64,000 nt of DNA from Paracoccus lutimaris (GTDB lineage Bacteria > Pseudomonadota > Alphaproteobacteria > Rhodobacterales > Rhodobacteraceae), in contig NZ_QPJL01000014.1 of assembly GCF_003337565.1 (NCBI RefSeq), forward strand, positions 34,848-98,847, read 5' to 3'. Position numbers and translations under genes: made by a program. The notes below the pieces were generated by a model. It saw only the letters and a list, made by a program, of their open reading frames with translations, was not told the DNA's origin and did no database searches. Positions 37,049 through 45,555 of this stretch are shown piece by piece (the first letter of the stretch is position 1; each line of letters begins with the position of its first letter).

Positions 37049-39373
37049 TTATGTCTGCACTGTCTGGCGTATTGGAATCGTGAAATAAAATTTTGCGCCG
37101 GGCTGATCGCTGTCGGTGTGCCAGAGCGTGCCGCCATTGGCCTCGACCATCGAGCGGCAGATCGACAGGCCCAGCCCCATGCCGTCCGGCTTGGTCGTCT
37201 CGAACTGGGTGAACAGGTTCAGGCCGGGGGCGATTCCGGGGCCGGTATCCTCGACGCCGACCAGGACCATGCCATCGGCTTCCCGGGCGTTGACCGTGAC
37301 CTGCCGCACGCCGTCGGGGCGGGTTGCCATCGCCTCGATCGCGTTGCGCAGCAGGTTGACCAGGACCTGGGCGATCTGGACGCGGTTGGCCACGACCAGC
37401 GGCAGATGCGGCGGCAGGTCGGTTTCGACGCTGACCTGCGCCTCGGTTGCGTCGGCATGCACCAGATGCAGCGTCTGCGCCAGAAGATCGGCGAAGTTGA
37501 AGTTCGTCCGGGCACCCTCGTCCTTGCGGATGAAGCTGCGCAAGGCACGGATGATTTCGCCCGCGCGCAGCGATTGGTGCTCGATCTCGGTCAGGATGTC
37601 GCGCAGCTCGGCATCGCTGTCCGGCATCTGGTCCAGCACCAGCAATGCGGTATCGGCGTTCTGCGCAATCGCCGTCAGCGGCTGGTTCAGTTCATGGGCC
37701 AGCCCTGAGGCCATCTGCCCCATGGTATTGCCGCGCGCCAGATGCGTCAGATCGCGGTTGAGCCGGTCGATTTCTTGCTCGCGATTGCGGCTTTGGGTGA
37801 TGTCCTCCATCGTCAGCACGGCATGCAGCGCCTTGCCCTGACGGTCGCGGATGGTGATGCCGTTCAGTGTTACCCAGATCGTGCCGCCATCCTTGCGGAT
37901 GCAGCGGATATCACGGTTGACGACGAAATCGTTGCTGCTCGGGCCGCCCTGGGTGGCGAAGCCGACCATATCGTCGGGATGGAGCAAATCTGGAAGATGC
38001 ATGCCGACCAGCTCATCACGCCCGTATCCCACGATGTCGCTGAAGCGCTGGTTGACGCGCACGAACCCGCCATCTTCCGGGGCGATCTGTGCCATCCCGC
38101 GCGAGGACATGTTGAACGTCTGGCCGTATTCGCGTTCGGTTTCGCGGCGGGCGACGATCTGCTGGACCAGCGCGGCATTGGCGCGCTCCAATTCCTTGTA
38201 AGTCTTGGGCAGGGGCGCGTCGGGGTCGATCTCGCCCTGCGAAATCAGCGCGGTCCGCACCGCGAATGCGCGCACCGGCTTGTGGATGTAATCGGCCAGC
38301 GCCAGCCCGACCAGCGCGGTGACCGCCGCGACCAGCGCCGCAAGCCAGATGTTCATGGCGCGGTTCTTCTTGATGACCGCGGTGAAGTCGTCCTCGGGGG
38401 CGTAGACAGCGATGGTCCAGGGCAGCTTGTCGCTGATCACCGGCATCATGGTCGACACATAACGCGCCCCGCCATAGTCGAATTGCGACGGCGTTTCCTT
38501 GGCCACCGGGATCGAGCCGCTGTCGGCCAGAGGCCCGAACGCGGCCCGGGCGATCGGGTCGTCGATCTCGCGGATATCGGCGAAGCGCAGGGCGCCGTCC
38601 TCGCTTTCGGTCTTGATGAGGGCCTGATTGGGATGCGCGATCACATCGCCGTTGCGATGGATGATCAGCGCCTTGCCATTGGTGCCGATGTTCAGTCGCG
38701 ACAGGAACTCCGAGATCATGCTGATCTCGATATCGACGCCGACGACGCCGCGGATGCTTTTGTCGGGCTTGAAGACCGGCGCGGCCAGCGTGATGCCGGG
38801 CTGCTGGGACGAGAAGAAGATATAGGGATCGGTCCAGATCGTCGTGCGTTCGGCGCGGGCCTTGACATACCATGGACGTTGACGCGGGTCGTAGGCATCG
38901 GCGGGGTCATCGCGCCGTTCGACGACCGAGAAATCGTCGCTGCGCCAGATCAGGCGGGTCCGGCGCTGGCCATTCGGATGGTCGATGATCTTCGACCGGA
39001 ATTCGCCCGGCCCGTCGGGGCTGCGCATCACATAGACGAAGTCGCCGTTCTCGCTGCCGTAATAGACCCCGGCGAATTGCGGCGCAATCTGCAGCTGCTG
39101 AAACAGCAGCTGCTCCAGCCGCTGCGGGTCGTCGCTGGCCACGACACGGTTCTGCGCCAGCCGGGCGGCCAGTTCCGCCGCGCCCTGCGCCGGGCTGAGA
39201 AACCCCTTGGAGTGCTCCATCGTGTTGATGCCGACATCGCGCAGCAGGTCGCGGGCATGATTGATCAACGCCTGCTGCGAGGTGACATAGGACGAGAATA
39301 CCACCGCCAGAACCGCCAGAAACTGAAGGCCGGCGAGTCCGATCGCCAGCAGGGCGCCAAGCGATTTGGTCAT
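37049..39373 (-). CDS. Sensor histidine kinase with periplasmic Cache and PAS domains
   Basis: A 774-aa membrane kinase. TM1 is at about residues 7-28; residues about 30-325 form a large periplasmic dCache-like sensor (GVVGVDIEISMISEFLSRL, PWYVKAR, PYIFFSS); TM2 is at about 335-358. A PAS domain (GYGRDELVGMHLPDLLHPDD ... IRKDGGTIWVTLNGI) is at about 420-530. The H-box GLAHELNQPLTAI has the phospho-His at residue 560. The ATPase domain has NLLRNAIEAM, DTGPGI and GMGLGLSIC. Layout resembles DctB/FixL-type kinases. ATG 39373 (MTKSLG) was preferred to ATG 39406 because of AAGGGG. The ligand is unknown; periplasmic Cache domains often bind small organic acids or amines. Confidence 0.92.
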   Translation of the reverse strand: MTKSLGALLAIGLAGLQFLAVLAVVFSSYVTSQQALINHARDLLRDVGINTMEHSKGFLSPAQGAAELAARLAQNRVVASDDPQRLEQLLFQQLQIAPQFAGVYYGSENGDFVYVMRSPDGPGEFRSKIIDHPNGQRRTRLIWRSDDFSVVERRDDPADAYDPRQRPWYVKARAERTTIWTDPYIFFSSQQPGITLAAPVFKPDKSIRGVVGVDIEISMISEFLSRLNIGTNGKALIIHRNGDVIAHPNQALIKTESEDGALRFADIREIDDPIARAAFGPLADSGSIPVAKETPSQFDYGGARYVSTMMPVISDKLPWTIAVYAPEDDFTAVIKKNRAMNIWLAALVAAVTALVGLALADYIHKPVRAFAVRTALISQGEIDPDAPLPKTYKELERANAALVQQIVARRETEREYGQTFNMSSRGMAQIAPEDGGFVRVNQRFSDIVGYGRDELVGMHLPDLLHPDDMVGFATQGGPSSNDFVVNRDIRCIRKDGGTIWVTLNGITIRDRQGKALHAVLTMEDITQSRNREQEIDRLNRDLTHLARGNTMGQMASGLAHELNQPLTAIAQNADTALLVLDQMPDSDAELRDILTEIEHQSLRAGEIIRALRSFIRKDEGARTNFNFADLLAQTLHLVHADATEAQVSVETDLPPHLPLVVANRVQIAQVLVNLLRNAIEAMATRPDGVRQVTVNAREADGMVLVGVEDTGPGIAPGLNLFTQFETTKPDGMGLGLSICRSMVEANGGTLWHTDSDQPGAKFYFTIPIRQTVQT

Positions 39374-39607
39374 GACCGGCCGCCCCTTGCGGCCAGCCGG
39401 CGGCATGGATCGGGACAGGAGCGGGTGGTTGCGAGGGGCGTCATGTCCTGCTGTCTCGTCGGGCTGTGCGGCAGGTTGTACCGCGATCCGGCCCTGCGTG
39501 AGGATGTTCTAGCAAATCATCCGTAAAAAGACAGTGAATGCGTGTCGACATGACCCAAGGTAAAAAACCGTGGATATTCCTGAGTGGGCGCGGTTTGTAG
39601 AACAAAA

Positions 39608-39645
39608 TAGGTAGAATTGCCTAGGTAATGACACGAATTTACTAG
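39608..39645. promoter_or_regulatory. TAGGTA direct repeats, possible regulator site
   Basis: TAGGTA-N8-TAGGTA followed by an imperfect inverted copy (CTAGGTAA-N9-TTTACTAG). The location, between a FixJ-type two-component pair and a divergent operon, suits a response-regulator site. Binding is inference. Confidence 0.35.
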
Positions 39646-39760
39646 ATATGCACAAATATGGGAAACGATCGCAATGCTTCTGCAACTCGGCTTCGTCCTG
39701 AATGAGCAGAACGGGTTGTGTAAGAGTGATAACGACCATTGTGGTCAGACGTTAATTTCG

Positions 39761-39797
39761 GGCCGGCGCGGTTGGTATTTCGCAAGCGCCGCCGGCC
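39761..39797 (+). terminator. Terminator-like hairpin 1 in spacer
   Basis: Stem GGCCGGCG/CGCCGGCC is followed by TGCTTTTCCTCCTTTGT on +. No coding gene on + precedes it, so it may end a small RNA or close its structure. Confidence 0.5.
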
Positions 39798-39848
39798 TGC
39801 TTTTCCTCCTTTGTCAGTTCACGGTTTCCCTCTCGATGAAAACGGACG

Positions 39849-39874
39849 AATCGCGCGGCTTGTGCCGCGCGATT
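39849..39874 (+). terminator. Terminator-like hairpin 2 in spacer
   Basis: A perfect 11-bp stem AATCGCGCGGC/GCCGCGCGATT with a TTGT loop, followed by TCCGTTTGTG. It is as strong as the bc1 terminator hairpin, yet no protein gene lies upstream on this strand within the spacer. Confidence 0.55.
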
Positions 39875-40046
39875 TCCGTTTGTGCCGGTCGCATGACAGG
39901 GCAGAAGCCCCTCGGATCGATGCAGGCGGCTGAAGTCGCCTCGCGTGCGGGAAACTATCAATATATTGATATATAAAGATAAATAATCCAGAAAATGGCT
40001 CTGTGGATTGAGCATTTAACACGATGCGATGGGTCGTATTTTTTTC

Positions 40047-40077
40047 TTGAAAAACACGATTTATCCTGTCGTAATAT
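40047..40077 (+). promoter_or_regulatory. Possible promoter of sbp-cysTWA
   Basis: TTGAAA (40047-40052) and TAATAT (40072-40077) with a long 19-nt spacer, 48 nt before the sbp start, in an AT-rich tract. The spacing is suboptimal, as expected for an activated promoter; no specific activator site is recognised. Confidence 0.3.
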
Positions 40078-40124
40078 GCGGAATAGAGCGGCCTCACCGG
40101 CCCAGACCAGAGGGAACGACCCGA

Positions 40125-41162
40125 ATGACCAGCAGGACATTTTCGCAAGCTGCCTTTGCTTTCCATCTGCCGCCGCCGGCGCGGCTTGGCCTGTCGATCC
40201 TGGCGCTGCTGGGGCTCATGGCCGCGCCGATCCCGCTGCGGGCCGAGACGCTGCTGAATGTCAGCTATGACCCGACGCGCGAGCTGTATCGCGACGTGAA
40301 CGCGGTATTCGCCCAGAAATGGCAGGCAGACGGGCACGAGGCCCCCCAGATCGAGACCAGCCATGGCGGGTCCGGCGCGCAGGCGCGGGCGGTGATCGAC
40401 GGGCTGGGGGCGCAGGTGGTGACGCTGGCCTTGGCATCCGACATCGACAAGATCGCGGCGGCCGGCAAGCTGCCCGCCGACTGGCAGTCGAAGCTGCCGC
40501 ACAATTCCAGCCCCTATACCTCGACCATCGTTTTTCTGGTGCGCAAGGGCAATCCCAAGGGCATTCAGGACTGGGGTGATCTGGTCAAGGAGGGCGTCGA
40601 GGTCATCACCCCGAACCCCAAGACCAGCGGCGGCGCGCGCTGGAACTATCTGGCGGCCTGGGCCTGGGCGGAAAAGGCCGGGCAGGACCCCAAGGCTTTC
40701 GTGGGCGAGCTGTTCCAGCATGTGCCGGTGCTGGACACCGGTGCGCGCGGCGCCACCACGACGTTCGCGCAGCGTGGCATCGGCGACGTGCTGCTGGCAT
40801 GGGAAAACGAGGCCTATCTGGCGCTCAAGGAACTTGGCCCCGACCAGTTCGAGATCGTCGTCCCCTCGGTCAGCATTCTGGCCGAGCCGCCGGTGGCGCT
40901 GGTGGACAGCAATATCGCCAATGACGCGCAGCGCGAACTGGCCGATGCCTATCTGGCCTTCCTCTACAGCCCCGAAGGGCAGGCGCTGGCCTATAAGCAC
41001 TTCTATCGCGCATGGGACAGCAGCGCCGCCAATCCCGAGGATGTCGCCCGTTTCCCCAAGCTTGAACTGGTCGATATCAGCCATTTCGGCGGCTGGGCCA
41101 AGGCGCAGCCCGAGCATTTCGGCGATGGCGGCATCTTTGACCAGATCTATACCGCGAAGTGA
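40125..41162 (+). CDS. sbp: Sulfate ABC transporter substrate-binding protein
   Basis: A 345-aa periplasmic sulfate-binding protein (Sbp/CysP). The signal peptide ends near residue 40 (PIPLRAE). Family motifs: [15 protein letters not shown] near 44, [18 protein letters not shown] near 70, [29 protein letters not shown] near 165, and [18 protein letters not shown] near 215. Start is ATG 40125 with GAGGGA upstream; the longer open frame is not supported. It heads the operon sbp-cysT-cysW-cysA for sulfate or thiosulfate import. Confidence 0.95.
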   Translation: MTSRTFSQAAFAFHLPPPARLGLSILALLGLMAAPIPLRAETLLNVSYDPTRELYRDVNAVFAQKWQADGHEAPQIETSHGGSGAQARAVIDGLGAQVVTLALASDIDKIAAAGKLPADWQSKLPHNSSPYTSTIVFLVRKGNPKGIQDWGDLVKEGVEVITPNPKTSGGARWNYLAAWAWAEKAGQDPKAFVGELFQHVPVLDTGARGATTTFAQRGIGDVLLAWENEAYLALKELGPDQFEIVVPSVSILAEPPVALVDSNIANDAQRELADAYLAFLYSPEGQALAYKHFYRAWDSSAANPEDVARFPKLELVDISHFGGWAKAQPEHFGDGGIFDQIYTAK

Positions 41163-41167
41163 TCGCC

Positions 41168-42007
41168 ATGGCTGGAACCCCCTTCATCCAGAAAACCCCG
41201 ATGCCCGGCCTGCGCCTGTCGGCCGGCATCACCCTGACGATGCTGTCCATCGTCGTGTTGCTGCCCATCGCCGCCCTGCTTTTGCAGGGCGCGAGCTTTG
41301 GCCCCGCCAATATCTGGGAGGTGGTGAACCGCGAACGGGTCTGGGCGGCACTGTTTCTGTCCTTTCGCCTGGCTTTCTTTGCGGCGCTGTTCAACCTGGT
41401 CTTTGGCCTGCTGCTGGCCTGGGTGCTGACGCGCTATGACTTTCCGGGGCGGCGCATCGTGGACGCGGCGGTGGACCTGCCTTTCGCGCTGCCGACGGCG
41501 GTTGCGGGCATCGCGCTGACCGCGCTTTACGCGCCGAACGGCACCTTTGGGCAACTGGCCGCGCAGTTCGGCTGGAAGATTGCCTATACGCAATGGGGCA
41601 TCCTGCTGGCGCTGATCTTTGTCGGCCTGCCTTTCGTCACCCGCACCGTCCAGCCCGTCATTGCCGAGATCGACCGCGAGGTCGAAGAGGCCTCGGCCAC
41701 GCTTGGCGCCTCGCGGCTGCATACGCTGATCCATGTGATCCTGCCGATGCTGGCGCCAGCGGCGCTGACCGGTTTCGCGCTGGCGCTGGCGCGGGCGGTG
41801 GGGGAATACGGCTCGGTCATCTTCATCGCCGGGAATATCCCGATGAAGACCGAGATCGCGCCCCTGCTGATCGTCATCCAGCTGGAAGAATTCCACTATC
41901 AGGCGGCGGGTGCCATCGGCATCGCCATGCTGCTGATTTCATTCGCGATGCTTCTGGTTATCAACCTGATCCAGATCCTGTCGCGCCGGAGGATGGGCCA
42001 TGTCTGA
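41168..42007 (+). CDS. cysT: Sulfate ABC transporter permease CysT
   Basis: CysT (CysU), 279 aa, one of the two permease subunits. Several transmembrane helices and the permease EAA loop are visible (EASATLGASRLHTLIHVILPMLAPAALTGFALALARAVGEYGS) near 180-220. ATG 41168 was chosen; an alternative GTG at 41159 would overlap the sbp stop (GTGA). Its 3' end overlaps cysW by 8 nt. Confidence 0.95.
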   Translation: MAGTPFIQKTPMPGLRLSAGITLTMLSIVVLLPIAALLLQGASFGPANIWEVVNRERVWAALFLSFRLAFFAALFNLVFGLLLAWVLTRYDFPGRRIVDAAVDLPFALPTAVAGIALTALYAPNGTFGQLAAQFGWKIAYTQWGILLALIFVGLPFVTRTVQPVIAEIDREVEEASATLGASRLHTLIHVILPMLAPAALTGFALALARAVGEYGSVIFIAGNIPMKTEIAPLLIVIQLEEFHYQAAGAIGIAMLLISFAMLLVINLIQILSRRRMGHV

Positions 42008-42893
42008 CATGATCACGGACACGATCGCGCAAACCGGCGCGCGGCCGCGGAAATTCCGCGCCGCCACCGCCGAAAGCACGCCGGTGCGGCTGGCGCTGAC
42101 CCTGCTGGCGCTGGCCGGTGTCGGGGTGCTGGTGGTGGCGCCCTTGGCCACGGTCTTTGCCGAGGCGCTGGCCCAGGGCTGGGCGGCGGCGATCACCAGC
42201 CTTGGCAATCACGACGCGCAATCGGCGATCCGGCTGACGCTGTGGGTCACCGCCATCGCGCTGCCGCTGAACGCCGCCTTTGGCATCGCCGCCGCCTGGC
42301 TGATCACCAAGTTCGACTTTCGCGGCAAGGCGCTGCTGATCACGCTGATCGACCTGCCGTTCTCGGTCAGTCCGGTGGTGGCGGGGCTGTGCATCGTTCT
42401 GCTGTTCGGCGCGAACTCGCTGGTCGGCGGCTGGCTGGTCGCGCATGGCTTTCCCATCGTCTTCGCCATTCCGGGCATCGTTCTGGCCACGGTCTTTGTC
42501 ACCTTCCCCTTTGTCGCGCGCGAACTGATCCCGGTGATGATCGAGCAGGGCCGCGCCGAGGAAGAGGCGGCGTTGACGCTGGGCGCCTCGGGCTGGCGGG
42601 TGTTCTGGACCGTGACCCTGCCCAATATCCGCTGGGCGCTGCTTTACGGCGCGCTGTTGTGCACGGCGCGGGCCATGGGCGAATTCGGCGCGGTCGCGGT
42701 GGTTTCGGGCAAGATCCGCGGCCAGACCGCCACCATGCCGATCACCATCGAGATGCTTTACAACGAATACCTGTCGGTCGCCGCCTTCAGCATGGCCGCC
42801 GCGCTGACCGCGCTGGCCTTGGTGACCCTGATCCTGAAAACCACGCTTGAGCTGCGCCATGCCGGCCAGCTTGCCGCCAACCGCCGCCATTGA
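42000..42893 (+). CDS. cysW: Sulfate ABC transporter permease CysW
   Basis: CysW, 297 aa, the second permease of the sulfate importer. The EAA loop [44 protein letters not shown] near 180-225 and [20 protein letters not shown] near 235 are CysW signatures. The first about 35 residues are a hydrophilic cytoplasmic tail. A good GGAGG site lies inside the end of cysT, with which it overlaps. Followed by cysA after 11 nt. Confidence 0.95.
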   Translation: MSDMITDTIAQTGARPRKFRAATAESTPVRLALTLLALAGVGVLVVAPLATVFAEALAQGWAAAITSLGNHDAQSAIRLTLWVTAIALPLNAAFGIAAAWLITKFDFRGKALLITLIDLPFSVSPVVAGLCIVLLFGANSLVGGWLVAHGFPIVFAIPGIVLATVFVTFPFVARELIPVMIEQGRAEEEAALTLGASGWRVFWTVTLPNIRWALLYGALLCTARAMGEFGAVAVVSGKIRGQTATMPITIEMLYNEYLSVAAFSMAAALTALALVTLILKTTLELRHAGQLAANRRH

Positions 42894-42904
42894 GGAGCGT
42901 CGCG

Positions 42905-43624
42905 ATGCATATCCAGATTGACGAGATCGCCAAAAGCTTCGGCAGCTCGGCCGCGCTGCATGGCGTGTCGCTGTCCATTCCCTCGGGGGCGCTGATCGCG
43001 CTGCTGGGGCCGTCCGGCTCGGGCAAGACGACGCTGCTGCGCATTCTGGGCGGGCTGGAGTTTCCGGCCTCGGGGCGGGTGCTGTTCGACGGGCAGGACG
43101 CGACCGGCATGAGTGTGCAGGAACGCCGCGCTGGCTTCGTGTTCCAAAGCTATGCGCTGTTTCGGCACATGACGGTGTTTGACAACATCGCCTATGGGCT
43201 GCGGGCGCGGCCGCGCGGCAAGCGTCCCGAAAAGGCGGAAATCGCCCGGCGGGTGACCAAGCTTCTGGAGCTGATCCAGCTTCCCGATATCGGCGGGCGC
43301 TATCCCAGCCAGCTTTCGGGCGGCCAGCGTCAGCGCGTGGCCCTGGCGAGGGCGCTGGCGATCGAGCCGCGGATGCTTTTGCTGGACGAGCCCTTTGGCG
43401 CGCTGGATGCCAAGGTGCGCAAGGAGTTGCGTCAGGGCCTGCGCGAGATCCATGACGAGACCGGGCTGACCACGATCTTCGTGACCCATGATCAGGACGA
43501 GGCGATGGAACTGGCCGATCTGGTGGTGGTCATGTCGATGGGCAAGATCGAACAGATCGGCCGGCCCCAGGATATCCGTGCCCGCCCGGCAACCGAATTC
43601 GTGCGTGAATTCGTCTGCGCCTAG
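42905..43624 (+). CDS. cysA: Sulfate ABC transporter ATPase, short form
   Basis: CysA, 239 aa, the ATPase of the sulfate importer. Walker [12 protein letters not shown] near 38, Q-loop [21 protein letters not shown], signature [15 protein letters not shown] near 135, Walker [12 protein letters not shown] and switch His VTHDQDEA are intact. Start is ATG 42905 with GAGGAG. The protein ends right after the ABC domain (residues EFVREFVCA); the usual C-terminal regulatory TOBE-type domain of about 100 residues in enterobacterial CysA is missing, so allosteric control through that domain is absent here. Confidence 0.93.
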   Translation: MHIQIDEIAKSFGSSAALHGVSLSIPSGALIALLGPSGSGKTTLLRILGGLEFPASGRVLFDGQDATGMSVQERRAGFVFQSYALFRHMTVFDNIAYGLRARPRGKRPEKAEIARRVTKLLELIQLPDIGGRYPSQLSGGQRQRVALARALAIEPRMLLLDEPFGALDAKVRKELRQGLREIHDETGLTTIFVTHDQDEAMELADLVVVMSMGKIEQIGRPQDIRARPATEFVREFVCA

Positions 43625-43649
43625 GGGCGGGGTGGGGTCACGGAATGGA

Positions 43650-43672
43650 CTGGCGGGCGTTCAGCCCGCCAG
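43650..43672. terminator. Hairpin between convergent cysA and phosphatase genes
   Basis: Stem CTGGCGGGC/GCCCGCCAG (9 bp, 5-nt loop) spans the last codons of the minus-strand phosphatase gene and lies 26 nt after cysA. A likely shared terminator, although no T-run follows. Confidence 0.5.
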
Positions 43673-44503
43673 AACCCAGTCAGGCGCGTCAAAGCGCGTC
43701 AGGGCCACCAGCCGGTCGAAATCGCCCGGCGTGGCTGCCAGAACCGGGAAGGGCTTGCTTTGCAACGCGCCCTTGCCCAGTGCGGCGACCCGCCCGCCCG
43801 CGGCCTCGATCAGCGCATAGGCGGCAAGGCAGTCCCAGACCGACATGCGCGGCTCGCAATAGCCGACCAGCCGCCCGGCGGCGACATAGGCCAGCATCAA
43901 GGCGCCCGAGCCATAGCGGACATGGGCAACCCCGTCTGCGGCCAGATCGCCGTAAAGCTGGCCGACGCGGGCAGCGGGCGCGCGGTCATTGGTGCCGATG
44001 CCCAGAAGGCCGGTGGACAGATCGAAGCGATCCGTCACCCGCACCGGCTGGCCGTTCAGCGTCGTGCCCAGCCCGCGCCCGCCCAGGAACATCTCGTCCA
44101 GAACCGGCACATAGATCGCCCCCAGAAGCGGGCCGTCCCGGTCCATCAGCCCGATCGAGATGCACCAGCCCGGCAAGCCGTTCAGATAGGGCGCGGTGCC
44201 GTCGATCGGGTCGATGACCCAGGTCAGCGCGCTGCTGCCCGGCTCAAGCCCGTGTTCCTCGCCCAGAAAGGCATCCTCGGGATAGGCGGCCTTCATCTCG
44301 TCGCGGATCAGTTCCTCGACCTCGCGGTCGGCCTGCGAGACCATGTCGGTCAGCACGCGCTTGGTTTCGATGGCCAGCTGGTCGCGGTTGCGGAAATAGT
44401 GCAGCGCCAGTGCCCCGGCGCGGCGCGCGACCACCTCCATGATCGCCAGCCGACCGGCCAGATCGGTTTCGGCCTCCGTCATGCCCTTGACCCCCACGCT
44501 CAT
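43661..44503 (-). CDS. Inositol monophosphatase family phosphatase
   Basis: A 280-aa Mg2+-dependent phosphatase. The superfamily motifs are present: LGEEHG near residue 80, DPIDGTAPYLNGLPGW near 95 (the usual DP(I/L)DGT), and SVWDCLAAYALIEAAGG near 220. Family members act on inositol phosphates, sugar phosphates (such as histidinol-, fructose-bis- or glucose phosphates) or PAP. It is the last gene of an AfuABC-like operon, its ATG overlapping the ATPase stop (ATGA). A plausible job is to dephosphorylate the compound brought in by the transporter; that is inference. Confidence 0.88.
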   Translation of the reverse strand: MSVGVKGMTEAETDLAGRLAIMEVVARRAGALALHYFRNRDQLAIETKRVLTDMVSQADREVEELIRDEMKAAYPEDAFLGEEHGLEPGSSALTWVIDPIDGTAPYLNGLPGWCISIGLMDRDGPLLGAIYVPVLDEMFLGGRGLGTTLNGQPVRVTDRFDLSTGLLGIGTNDRAPAARVGQLYGDLAADGVAHVRYGSGALMLAYVAAGRLVGYCEPRMSVWDCLAAYALIEAAGGRVAALGKGALQSKPFPVLAATPGDFDRLVALTRFDAPDWVLAG

Positions 44504-45555
44504 GCGATCAGCGCCACGCCGGTGCCGCTGAATTGCAGCCGCACCGAACTGCCCGGCGCCCGCGCGGTCGAGCTGGCGGCATCGACCACGAAAAGCGACC
44601 CGGCGGCGGTGTCGATTTCATATTCGATGTGATCGCCCAGATAGGCGGCGCTGGTCACGCGCCCCTCAAGCCCCGGACCGTCTGTACGGACGTGGAAGGC
44701 ATTGGGACGCACGGCCAGCCGCGCCGCGCCCGGCCGGCCCTTGCGCGCCGGCAGGGTCAGCTCGGCCCCGCCGACGCCGATCCGCGCCTGACCCTCGGCC
44801 ACGCTGAGGATCTGGCAGTCGATGACATTCGCCTCGCCGATGAAATCGGCGATGAACTCCGAGGCGGGGGCCTCGTAAAGCTCGCGCGGGGCGCCGTCCT
44901 GGGCGATATGGCCGTCCTTCATCACCACGATCCGGTCCGAAACGGCCAGCGCCTCGTCCTGATCATGGGTCACATAGACGGCGGTGAAGCCCAGCCGCTG
45001 CTGCAATTCGCGGATCTCGGTGCGGACCCGGCGGCGCAGGCGCGCATCAAGGTTCGACAGAGGTTCGTCCAGCAGCAGGACCTGCGGTTCCAGCACCAGC
45101 GCCCGGGCCACGGCCACGCGCTGCTGCTGGCCGCCCGACAACTCGGACGGCAGGCGGTCGCCGCGACCGGCCAGACCCACCAGATCCAGACCGCGCGCGG
45201 CATGGTCGCGCGCCTCGGCCGCCTTCATGCCCCCCGATTCAAGGCCGTAGGCGATGTTGTCCAGAACCGACATATGCGGAAACAGCGCATAGCTTTGAAA
45301 CACCATGGTCACGTCGCGCCGGTTGGCGGGCAGGCGGGTCACGTCCTGACCGCCGATCAGGATCGCGCCTTCGGTCGGGGTTTCAAGCCCGGCCAGCATG
45401 CGCAGCGTCGTGGTCTTGCCGCAGCCCGAGGGCCCCAGCAGGGTCACAAGCTGGCCCGGCTCGATCTTCAGGTTCAGGTTCGGGACTGCGGTAAAGCCGC
45501 CGTAATCCTTGCGGACCGCGCGGAATTCGACCGCGCCTCTTTGCGGATTGCTCAC
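44500..45555 (-). CDS. AfuC/FbpC-type ABC transporter ATPase
   Basis: A 351-aa ATPase. Walker A GPSGCGKTTTLRML near residue 40, [21 protein letters not shown], signature LSGGQQQRVAVARAL near 138, Walker B LLLDEPLSNLD and VTHDQDEAL are intact. The C-terminal about 110 residues form a TOBE regulatory domain. The start is GTG 45555 with AAGGAGG upstream, overlapping the permease stop (GTGA). The longer open frame upstream is a shadow of the permease gene. Family relatives import ferric iron, 2-aminoethylphosphonate or sugar phosphates; the binding protein here favours the AfuA (sugar-phosphate) group. Confidence 0.9.
   Translation of the reverse strand: MSNPQRGAVEFRAVRKDYGGFTAVPNLNLKIEPGQLVTLLGPSGCGKTTTLRMLAGLETPTEGAILIGGQDVTRLPANRRDVTMVFQSYALFPHMSVLDNIAYGLESGGMKAAEARDHAARGLDLVGLAGRGDRLPSELSGGQQQRVAVARALVLEPQVLLLDEPLSNLDARLRRRVRTEIRELQQRLGFTAVYVTHDQDEALAVSDRIVVMKDGHIAQDGAPRELYEAPASEFIADFIGEANVIDCQILSVAEGQARIGVGGAELTLPARKGRPGAARLAVRPNAFHVRTDGPGLEGRVTSAAYLGDHIEYEIDTAAGSLFVVDAASSTARAPGSSVRLQFSGTGVALIA

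Larger units (their letters stand above)
39374..40124. other. 750-nt non-coding spacer between sensor kinase and sulfate transporter
   Basis: This AT-richer region separates divergent operons. It contains direct repeats TAGGTA at 39608-39613 and 39622-39627 (14-nt period) with a TTTACTAG at 39638-39645, two terminator-like hairpins reading on + (39761-39797 and 39849-39874), and a possible promoter near 40047-40077. A 100-codon frame at 39674-39976 exists but has no ribosome site or recognisable similarity and runs through both hairpins, so I do not call it. Confidence 0.6.

Noticed and set aside
39674..39976. A 100-codon frame in the spacer before sbp
   Set aside because: No ribosome site, no recognisable family, and it runs through two strong terminator-like hairpins.
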